Assembly (NCBI GenBank): GCA_036675565.1
Contig: JAKFER010000289.1
Location: 1 to 11,023 of the forward strand
Length of the DNA stretch: 11,023 bases
Reading direction: 5' to 3'
Source: JACCYQ01 sp036675565
GTDB taxonomy: Bacteria; Bacteroidota; Bacteroidia; Chitinophagales; Chitinophagaceae
In this document: one piece after another, positions 1 through 5,651 of the stretch
Layout of the letters: each line of letters starts with the position of its first letter
Numbering within the stretch: the first letter of the stretch is position 1
The notes under the pieces: model-generated
The model's input: only the letters and a program-made list of their open reading frames with translations
The model's database searches: none
What the model was told of the DNA's origin: nothing
Position numbers and translations under genes: made by a program

Positions 1-372
1 TGAGAAAATAGTAAGCGTAATTACTTCCTGCACCACTTTCAATTCGGTGCCCACTGAAACCTTATTCAGCCAGATGGTTGTTGTCATTACCCCGGGTAAA
101 TTCGGATCGTCGAACTGATCGGTGTATTTAATCAATTCATTGGGTTTAATTTCCAGGTATTCGCCACCAAAAGAATGTCCATTTCCTGTACTGAAATTTA
201 TAAAGGTCATTTTAAACTTACCTCCTACTTTAAAATCCATTTGCTGTACCGTGCATAAAAATCCATAGGGTGGAACCCAGCTTGAATTTGCTACAGGATC
301 GGAAAATGCCCGGTATAATTTTTCAGGGCTTGCTTTGATAACCCTGTGTAATGAAACTGAATTGTTTGCCAT
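1..372 (-). CDS. SRPBCC/AHSA1-family protein, 3' end outside window
   Basis: The frame is open from an ATG at 372 to the left edge, giving 124 codons without a stop, so the C-terminus is not in the window. The protein starts MANNSVSLHRVIKASPEKLY, the usual first strand and helix of the SRPBCC (START/Bet v1-like) fold. VGGKFKMTF (about 49-57), FGGEYLEI (about 67-74) and the FDDPNLPG stretch (about 87-94) are typical of AHSA1-type SRPBCC proteins. The fold makes a cavity for a hydrophobic ligand; no substrate can be named. It lies 29 bp after the stop of the second SRPBCC gene on the same strand, so the two are probably co-transcribed. The last nine codons before the edge do not match the G-I-P...CYLGWQESL ending I expect for this family, so the gene may diverge or be frameshifted there. 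The family call is firm; the function is unknown. Confidence 0.85.
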   Translation of the reverse strand, partial: MANNSVSLHRVIKASPEKLYRAFSDPVANSSWVPPYGFLCTVQQMDFKVGGKFKMTFINFSTGNGHSFGGEYLEIKPNELIKYTDQFDDPNLPGVMTTTIWLNKVSVGTELKVVQEVITLTIFS

Positions 373-401
373 TTTTAATGAATTTAAATTGTGATGAATA
401 A

Positions 402-845
402 CTACTGCGATTTGCCTGCGTCTTCTTCATTTTTTGATTCAACATATTTTACAAAGTTGTCCAGGATGGCCTGCCAGCCCTGCTTCTGAAATCCAGGATC
501 GTTTTCTGATTCAGCATCAAATGTGGTTGCTATAATGGTTTTACCATTTTGCTCCGTAAACAAGGTTGCAGCCTTTCTTCCATCACTCATGGTGTAAGCA
601 ATTTCCTTATGCAGTTCAACCTTATCATATACGCCTTCAAAGTCGAAACCAAAGCTGCCATCTTTTGCTTCCATTCGATTTTTAAACTTACCACCCACGC
701 TTAGGTCGTTTTCACTTACCGGGCAATGCCAGCCCGGGTCAGCTGTGTTCCATTGCATAATATCGGCCGGTGTATTCCAGGCTTTCCAGACTTTTGCTAC
801 GGGAGAATGTACAGTTGCTTCAACCGTAATTTTTGTTTGTGTCAT
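402..845 (-). CDS. SRPBCC/AHSA1-family protein (polyketide cyclase-like fold)
   Basis: This encodes 147 residues from the ATG at 845. An upstream in-frame start at 878 would add 11 residues, but it leaves MTQTKITVEATVHSPVAKVW, the normal family N-terminus, in the interior, and it would sit upstream of the predicted transcription start, so 845 is preferred. Helix 1 (VAKVWKAW), the W-x-P segment DPGWHCPVSENDL, VGGKF, the MEAKDGSFGFDFEGVY strand pair and the C-terminal GWQAILDNFVKYVE helix cover a full SRPBCC domain of normal length. The gene is cytosolic, with no signal peptide or membrane segment. It is the promoter-proximal member of a two-gene unit with the neighbouring SRPBCC gene and is divergent from a GlxA-type AraC regulator, which may control it (inference from position). 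The ligand and reaction cannot be told from sequence. Confidence 0.9.
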   Translation of the reverse strand: MTQTKITVEATVHSPVAKVWKAWNTPADIMQWNTADPGWHCPVSENDLSVGGKFKNRMEAKDGSFGFDFEGVYDKVELHKEIAYTMSDGRKAATLFTEQNGKTIIATTFDAESENDPGFQKQGWQAILDNFVKYVESKNEEDAGKSQ

Positions 846-879
846 AATTATCTGTTTTTGATTGTTTGATTTCACCATT

Positions 880-887
880 CAAAATTA
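880..887 (-). promoter_or_regulatory. Predicted -7 element for the SRPBCC genes
   Basis: Read on the minus strand this is TAATTTTG, a perfect match to the Bacteroidota primary-sigma -7 consensus TAnnTTTG. It lies about 35 bp upstream of the preferred ATG at 845, leaving a leader of roughly 28 nt. I do not see a convincing -33 TTTG at the usual spacing, so the promoter may be weak or need an activator. The divergent AraC-type gene begins about 95 bp away, so its product could bind between the two genes. This is a motif match only. Confidence 0.4.
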
Positions 888-982
888 GACCAGGATATAC
901 AACCCGGCCTGTTGTAAAAATGACAACTATAGGGGTGAATTATGACAAACCTATTTTATCTTGTAGCATAAAACTTTTTCCT

Positions 983-1960
983 ATGCTGGTTTCCGTTTTT
1001 GTACCTGAGTATGGCGTAATTGAAGCCGTAACACCACCATTCAGAACCTTTCATACGGCCAATGAGTTTTTAACTGCATTTGGCAAAAAACCTGTTTTCC
1101 AGGTAGAGTATGTAGGCTTAAACCAATATGTGCCTGCTAACAATGGTGAGTACACTATAAAAACAGACAGGTTGCTAAAAGATGTAACTAAAACCGATTT
1201 ACTTATTATACCACCAACATTTGGCGATACCACCAAAGGCGTGCAAGCCAATATAGAAGCAATCCCTTATTTTAAAAAGTTACATCAAAAGGGTGCCAGT
1301 CTTGCCAGTTTGTGTATCGGTGCTTTTTTATTAGCAGAAACCGGTTTACTCAATGGTAAAAAATGCTCTACTCATTGGGCATATATTAATGAATTTAAAG
1401 AACGCTATCCGCAAGTGGAAGTAGCAGACGGCGCTATCATAACAGAACACGATAATATTTACAGCAGTGGAGGTGCAAACAGTTTATGGAATTTAATTTT
1501 ATACCTGGTTGAAAAGTTTTCTGACAGGGAAACAGCCGTCATGATTTCAAAATATTTTGCATTAGATTTTGGAAGAGACAGCCAATCCCAATTTGCTATT
1601 TTCAGGGGTCAAAGAAACCATGTTGACAAGGATATTCAACATGTGCAGGATTATATTGAAAACCACTATTGCGATAAAATAACCATAGACAATTTGGCTG
1701 GTTTAATCAATATCAGTCGCCGGACTTTTGAAAGAAGATTTAAAGAAGCTACCAACAATACACCCATAGGTTATATACAAAGAGTGAGAGTAGAAGCTGC
1801 CAAGAAATTTTTTGAAGCATCCAGAAAGAATGTATCTGAAATCATGTATGATGTAGGATATAGTGACACGAAAGCATTCCGGGATATTTTCAAAAAAGTC
1901 ACTGGACTAACGCCCATCGAGTACAGGAATAAATTTGCAAAAGTAACCAGCGAGGTATAA
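983..1960 (+). CDS. GlxA-family AraC transcriptional regulator (DJ-1/PfpI + HTH)
   Basis: This is a 325-residue regulator with an N-terminal DJ-1/PfpI (class I glutamine amidotransferase-like) domain and a C-terminal AraC DNA-binding domain. The first domain runs from MLVSVFVPEYGVIEA to about residue 190. It contains the nucleophile-elbow-like SLCIGAFLLAETGLLNGKKC (Cys near 111) and SSGGANSLWNLILYLVE. The AraC domain spans about 224-320, with ITIDNLAGLINISRRTFERR as the first helix-turn-helix and VSEIMYDVGYSDTKAFRDIF then GLTPIEYR as the second. The start at 983 puts the first beta strand at the N-terminus, as usual; an ATG at 920 would add 21 residues that read like leader, and a TTG at 866 would overlap the opposite gene. 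In this family the PfpI-like domain usually senses rather than catalyses. It is divergent from the SRPBCC pair, a natural candidate target. The effector is unknown. Confidence 0.88.
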   Translation: MLVSVFVPEYGVIEAVTPPFRTFHTANEFLTAFGKKPVFQVEYVGLNQYVPANNGEYTIKTDRLLKDVTKTDLLIIPPTFGDTTKGVQANIEAIPYFKKLHQKGASLASLCIGAFLLAETGLLNGKKCSTHWAYINEFKERYPQVEVADGAIITEHDNIYSSGGANSLWNLILYLVEKFSDRETAVMISKYFALDFGRDSQSQFAIFRGQRNHVDKDIQHVQDYIENHYCDKITIDNLAGLINISRRTFERRFKEATNNTPIGYIQRVRVEAAKKFFEASRKNVSEIMYDVGYSDTKAFRDIFKKVTGLTPIEYRNKFAKVTSEV

Positions 1961-2031
1961 TAAAGTGCTCAACCAGATAAACTACGATCCGCTAACATGA
2001 GTGAGTCATTAATAAAATAAACATCAGTATT

Positions 2032-2286
2032 ATGAAGCCGAATGAAATAATAAGAGATGAAATTTTTCAAATAATAAAAAATCAGTTAGACAGTAATGAC
2101 CCGCCTGAAACAAAAATAACCTATGATCGGTTAATCAGTTTAGGGTATAATGAATTTGAAACAAAGCAACTCATAGGGCAATGTGTCTCTTTGGAAATTT
2201 TTGATGTGATAAAAAATAAAAAACCCTTTAATAAAAGCAGGTACATTAAAAATTTGAATCTACTTCCTAAAGAGATTAGTGAATAA
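2032..2286 (+). CDS. Small conserved-looking hypothetical protein, 84 aa
   Basis: This is an 84-residue acidic-to-neutral soluble protein starting MKPNEIIRDEIFQIIKNQL. It has no signal peptide, membrane segment or metal-binding motif. It reads as three or four helices: an amphipathic helix (3-19), a DPPETKITYDRLISLGYNEF segment (25-44), a TKQLIGQCVSLEIFDVIKN helix (46-64) and a lysine-rich tail ending LNLLPKEISE. The regular composition and clean ATG, 71 bp after the AraC gene stop, support a real gene. Proteins of this kind seem familiar to me from other Bacteroidota, but I cannot name a family or function. It is probably transcribed alone or by read-through from the regulator. A CCTGG-TCTCT-CCAGG inverted repeat lies about 30 bp past its stop. 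Confidence 0.7.
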   Translation: MKPNEIIRDEIFQIIKNQLDSNDPPETKITYDRLISLGYNEFETKQLIGQCVSLEIFDVIKNKKPFNKSRYIKNLNLLPKEISE

Positions 2287-2344
2287 CCCAACATCATGTC
2301 TGTTTATGCTTATTTACCTGGTCTCTCCAGGAATGTGGTTTTGA

Positions 2345-2551
2345 TCAAACCGGAATTTTAACCTCCAGCCTGAATCCTTTTCCCGGTGCTGAATCAATCA
2401 ACATGGTTCCATTAAAAAAGCTAAGACGCCCATTCATATTGAGCAAACCCACGCCTGCTGTTTTTTTCTTCGCATCCATTCCAACACCATTATCATGGAT
2501 CATCATTTTGAAATGATCATCCTTCGTTGATAATATATGCAGCGGTTTTTT
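2345..2551 (-). pseudogene. Remnant of histidine kinase HATPase domain (C-terminus only)
   Basis: The minus strand carries 68 codons ending in a stop at 2345-2347 that translate into the last third of a HATPase_c domain. KMMIHDNGVGMD is the N/G1-box region, GVGLLNMNGRLSFFNG the G2 region, and SAPGKGFRLEVKIPV the terminal strand. It parallels the C-terminus of the intact kinase in this window (TDNGIGY, GIGMANIKSRVYTFNG, SQPGKGCKLAARFPV) but differs at many positions, so it is a paralogue and not a recent duplicate. Reading upstream, a TGA at 2552-2554 and a TAA at 2558-2560 close the frame, and no DHp helix, His box or asparagine box is found in any frame. There is no start codon that would make a functional product. 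It is therefore the decayed tail of a second NarL-type sensor kinase, facing away from the surviving locus. Confidence 0.75.
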
Positions 2552-2697
2552 TCATTTTTAAATAAACGGCTGATTGTGTAATAACTTTTCCTGTCAACAT
2601 ATCATTTAATATTTCAAACATTATTATCAACTGTATTAATCCATGACCCGCACTTAAATTCACCCCCTTCTTCCCAGATTCATTAAACATACATCAT
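2552..2697. other. Non-coding stretch between kinase remnant and control region
   Basis: No frame of any length reads as a recognisable protein. On the minus strand a 34-codon ATG frame ends inside the kinase remnant in a different phase, but its translation does not resemble the missing kinase segments. The rest is AT-rich. It probably represents decayed sequence of the lost kinase gene plus the start of the control region to its right. Confidence 0.4.
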
Positions 2698-2758
2698 ATG
2701 GTTTTGAAACCATCCCGTGAAAACACGGTATGCCAGGTAAAATTAAGTGCCTAATTTG
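2698..2758 (+). repeat. Repeated palindromic control element, copy 1
   Basis: Three parts can be seen. First is an inverted repeat ATGGTTT-TG-AAACCAT (2698-2713). Two bases later comes a hairpin-capable CCGTG-AAAA-CACGG (2715-2728), directly followed by TATGCCAGGTA (to 2739). Then, after eight variable bases, comes TGCCTAATTTG (2748-2758). The stretch 2716-2739 is identical over 24 bp to 10958-10981, and the TGCCTAnTTTG block recurs at the same distance. It lies about 40 bp upstream of a response-regulator start and therefore looks like an operator/promoter region; the TAATTTG end resembles a Bacteroidota -7 element shortened by one base. A structured RNA leader is an alternative. No binding protein can be named. 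Confidence 0.65.
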
Positions 2759-2766
2759 GGTTTGAC

Positions 2767-2785
2767 TATGTTTTAACCAAACATA
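2767..2785. repeat. Inverted repeat TATGTTT-TAACC-AAACATA
   Basis: A perfect inverted repeat with 7-bp arms and a 5-bp centre lies between the repeated control element and the truncated response-regulator start at 2800. With the two inverted repeats just upstream it makes three dyads within 90 bp. It could be a dimeric repressor/activator site or a leader hairpin; it lacks the GC-rich stem and T-run of a terminator. Confidence 0.4.
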
Positions 2786-2799
2786 ACAAAACAGCTTTT

Positions 2800-2943
2800 A
2801 TGAAAGCAAGCATTGCTTTAGCCGATGATCATATGTTGTTCCACATTATAATGACTACCTTTTGCATCACCTTATCTCATAAAAATTCTATATACCATCA
2901 GAAAGAAAATTATTCCTTTACATTCCGGGAACCTGGTACATGA
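2800..2943 (+). pseudogene. N-terminal stub of NarL-type response regulator
   Basis: The ATG at 2800 begins MKASIALADDHMLF, which matches the first beta strand and the acidic pair (here Asp-Asp-His) of receiver domains in NarL/FixJ response regulators. After that the homology stops: the following residues (HIIMTTFCITLSHKNS and onward) contain no receiver helix 1, no phospho-acceptor strand and no LuxR helix-turn-helix, and the frame ends at a TGA after 47 codons. The stop overlaps the upstream part of the kinase reading frame. The simplest reading is that a deletion removed almost all of a regulator gene and joined its start, out of frame, to the sensor kinase that followed it. The match is short, so the identification rests on about 14 residues plus context. 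Confidence 0.5.
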
Positions 2944-3001
2944 AGAAAAGCTGCTTTGGCTTGCTTTTAATAATTCCATACAGCCCAACATCATTACCTC
3001 G

Positions 3002-4939
3002 GTGGGCAACGGTCAAATCATTATGGCTAACCGGGCAGCCTGTAAACTCCTGGCCTATTCAAAAAAAGAACTGCTTTTAAAAAACTGGTCGGCCATCTTT
3101 GAAACAAATGAACTAAGCTTCAAAAAAATGCAAAAACAGTTAAAAGCAACAGGAAAATCTGTAGCTGTTGTAACTGCTATAAAAAAAAATGGCAAACCAT
3201 TTCCTTGCGAAATCACTTCGGCTGTTTTTGCCAACGAACAAGGCATACATAAATCCGTAACCACCATTTCAGATTTGAGCCAGGCTATTCTGGAACAGAA
3301 AATTATTGACACTATAAAAGAAAAAATTGTTGCCGATAATATTGTTACAGCTCATTCGAAACAAATAAGCATTGACAAAAAGAAAGCAAAGCTGGTGGCT
3401 GGTGATATTATTCTGGCAAAAGCCGTAGCCGATAAAATAGTGGTAAATTATAGTAAATGGATAAAGCATATTGCCAGGACTTCATACGATGTTATGTGGG
3501 ATTGGGATCTCAGGTCAGGTTTGATTTATGTAGGTGAAAGTGTAAAAGAGATTTTTGGTTACCGGTTAAAAAACAATACCGTTCTGTATAAAAAAGCAAG
3601 GGTCTGCCTGTTCCCGGAACACAAAGAATTATTGGAAGACAAATTGTTTAAAAAATTAAACACCCGGGCAAAGTACTGGAACGATTCCTTCCCATTTAAA
3701 CGAAGCGATGGATCCATGGCATCTGTTATTTGCCGTGCCATTATTATCAGAAGCGAAAATGGCAAAGCCATCCGGCTAATAGGTGCTATGCAGGATGTAA
3801 GCAGGGTAAAAGAATTGGAAATGGAACTGCGGGGGGAAATCAAAAAAGATCAGCACACCCAGGATAAACTACAGCAAAAACATGACCAGGAAATTGCAGC
3901 AGGTTTTAAACTGATGTTCAATCATTCGACCGATGTACTATTCGATTATATTATAGATACCAGGAAATTTATATTGAGTAAAAGTTACCAGGAGGTATAT
4001 GGCCATAAAAAAGGAACCCATGCTTTTTCTTTACAGGACTGGATCAAACATATTCATCCCGAAGACAAACCTGGCGTGGAAAATAGTTTTAAAAAAGCAC
4101 TGCAATCCAGGGAGCTTGAATGGAAGGCTGATTACCGATATTTAAAATCGGATAACTCAGCATCAAAAGTTGCCAGCAGCGGAATCATCCTCAGAGATAC
4201 CCATGGTAAAGCCTGCCGGATGATTGGGCTGATGCAGATGAAAAGAGAACATCATAAAGTGGATGAAAGACTGGACCAGGAAATTCAGTTAAAAGAAAGA
4301 CAGATAGCACAGGCGATGGAAGATGCAAAAGAAACTGAGCGATCAGATATTGGTAAAGAACTACATGATAATGTAAACCAGTTGCTGGGCGCTGCGAAAC
4401 TTTACCTTGACCTGGCAAAGAGCGGTGATGGATCAAGTACATTGTTTATAACCCGTTCTTCGGAATATATGAATACCGCCATCGAAGAAATCCGGAAATT
4501 AACCAAGGGCCTTACCACGGATAAAATTAATATGCTGGGTTTATGTGATTCCATTGAAAATATGGCCCATGATTCGATGGAGACCAATCAGATACATATT
4601 GTTTGCGCATTGGATCATTTTATTGAAGACCGGGTAAATGATAAATTTAAACTGAATATTTTCAGGATCATACAGGAACAGCTGACAAATATTTTGAAGC
4701 ATTCAAAAGCTACCAAAGTGAATATTGATTTATCACAAAATAAACAATCCATAAATCTCATTATAACAGATAATGGAATAGGATACACAACAGGCAAGAA
4801 AGAGAGCGGCATAGGTATGGCCAATATTAAAAGCCGGGTTTATACATTTAATGGTGCCATAGAAATTTTATCACAACCTGGTAAAGGTTGTAAACTGGCG
4901 GCCCGTTTTCCTGTGAGCCAAATAATTTTGAGTAGTTAA
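3002..4939 (+). CDS. PAS-domain sensor histidine kinase, NarL/HPK7 type; start uncertain
   Basis: This is a soluble kinase with no membrane segments, 645 residues from the GTG at 3002. The order is: a PAS domain (1-95); a charged linker with repeated VADNIV/VAGDII/VADKIV units (about 105-150); a PAS with TSYDVMWDWDL and YVGESVKEIFGY (155-270); a coiled-coil stretch (265-300); a third PAS (300-410); HisKA_3 with phospho-acceptor His455 in GKELHDNVNQLLGA; and HATPase_c with IIQEQLTNILKHS (N box, Asn563), TDNGIG (590-594) and GIGMANIKSR (603-612). All catalytic motifs are intact. The start is doubtful: PAS-like sequence (EEKLLWLAFNNSIQPNIITS) continues in frame upstream to at least 2942, and the frame is open from 2855 without ATG, GTG or TTG before 3002. 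Starting at 3002 cuts the first PAS strand. Its expected partner regulator next door is a stub, so it may be an orphan or N-terminally damaged. Confidence 0.85.
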   Translation: MGNGQIIMANRAACKLLAYSKKELLLKNWSAIFETNELSFKKMQKQLKATGKSVAVVTAIKKNGKPFPCEITSAVFANEQGIHKSVTTISDLSQAILEQKIIDTIKEKIVADNIVTAHSKQISIDKKKAKLVAGDIILAKAVADKIVVNYSKWIKHIARTSYDVMWDWDLRSGLIYVGESVKEIFGYRLKNNTVLYKKARVCLFPEHKELLEDKLFKKLNTRAKYWNDSFPFKRSDGSMASVICRAIIIRSENGKAIRLIGAMQDVSRVKELEMELRGEIKKDQHTQDKLQQKHDQEIAAGFKLMFNHSTDVLFDYIIDTRKFILSKSYQEVYGHKKGTHAFSLQDWIKHIHPEDKPGVENSFKKALQSRELEWKADYRYLKSDNSASKVASSGIILRDTHGKACRMIGLMQMKREHHKVDERLDQEIQLKERQIAQAMEDAKETERSDIGKELHDNVNQLLGAAKLYLDLAKSGDGSSTLFITRSSEYMNTAIEEIRKLTKGLTTDKINMLGLCDSIENMAHDSMETNQIHIVCALDHFIEDRVNDKFKLNIFRIIQEQLTNILKHSKATKVNIDLSQNKQSINLIITDNGIGYTTGKKESGIGMANIKSRVYTFNGAIEILSQPGKGCKLAARFPVSQIILSS

Positions 4940-4968
4940 TTTTCAACCAGGATACATCAACTTTGATT

Positions 4969-5640
4969 TCATTTTCTTTCAACCAGGCTTTTATGTCGTA
5001 AAACTTCAGCCTCTTTAAAAAAGATAATTTCTTCGGCAATATTGGTGATATGATCACCCACCCTTTCCAATTTTCGGATGATGGAAATGGTCAGAAAAGC
5101 CTGCTGAATCTTATCCAGATTCTGCCTAACAAAATGCTCCGCTATACCGGAAGCATTTCTATTTATCTCGTTCAGTTCCTGGTCCTTCATAAAAACTGAC
5201 CTGGCAATTTTAGTATCTTCTTCGCAGTATCCTTTTATGATATCATCCAACATCTGCAAAGCAGTGCGACTCATTTCATTTAACCGAATATCTTCAATAA
5301 GACCTTTATCAAAATTTTTATTCCCGATGATGACCAGTTCTGCAATCCCTTCAGCATAGTCACCTATGCGTTCCATATCCGTATTAATTTTTAAAGTGGA
5401 TATTACTAAACGCATGTCCTGGGCAACCGGGTTTAACAAGGTTAAAATGTATTCGCAATCCTGGTCAATCTTTAATTCCAGTGCATTAACTCGTTTTTCA
5501 TTATAAATTACTTCGTTTGCCAAATCAATATCATCTTCCAATAAAGCGATAATACTTTTCCTTAGCTGGTTACCAACGAGGTGTGCTATATCCGATAAAC
5601 TGTTTTTCAGTTCTTTTAATTCATCTTCCAGTCGTGTCAT
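4969..5640 (-). CDS. phoU: Phosphate transport system regulatory protein PhoU
   Basis: The 223-residue all-helical protein has the usual length and two PhoU repeats, each a three-helix bundle carrying the metal-binding signature: DMERIGDYAEGI (88-99) and KLERVGDHITNIAEE (190-204). It begins MTRLEDELKELKNSLSDIAH, a normal PhoU N-terminus. PhoU proteins are cytosolic, associate with the Pst transporter and restrain phosphate signalling by the PhoR kinase when phosphate is plentiful; that is family knowledge. It is the last gene of the pst operon, 11 bp after pstB, and is convergent with the sensor kinase, whose stop is only 29 bp away. No terminator hairpin is visible between them. Confidence 0.96.
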   Translation of the reverse strand: MTRLEDELKELKNSLSDIAHLVGNQLRKSIIALLEDDIDLANEVIYNEKRVNALELKIDQDCEYILTLLNPVAQDMRLVISTLKINTDMERIGDYAEGIAELVIIGNKNFDKGLIEDIRLNEMSRTALQMLDDIIKGYCEEDTKIARSVFMKDQELNEINRNASGIAEHFVRQNLDKIQQAFLTISIIRKLERVGDHITNIAEEIIFFKEAEVLRHKSLVERK

Positions 5641-5651
5641 ACAACATATTT

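Noticed and set aside
866..982. Longer AraC regulator starts at TTG 866 or ATG 920
   Set aside because: The added residues read like leader sequence, precede the normal first beta strand of the PfpI domain, and the 866 start would overlap the predicted opposite promoter.
2317..2331. CCTGG-TCTCT-CCAGG hairpin after the 84-aa gene as a terminator
   Set aside because: The stem is only 5 bp and no T-run follows on either strand. The nearby GGTTT-TGATC-AAACC dyad (2337-2351) is equally weak.
2561..2665. 34-codon minus-strand ATG frame reaching into the kinase remnant as the missing kinase part
   Set aside because: Its residues do not match the asparagine box or DHp helix of HATPase kinases, so a simple frameshift repair does not restore the gene.
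2698..2758. Copy 1 of the palindromic element as part of a CRISPR array or transposon end
   Set aside because: Only two copies occur, 8 kb apart in the same orientation, with no regular spacers, no transposase and no target-site duplications seen.
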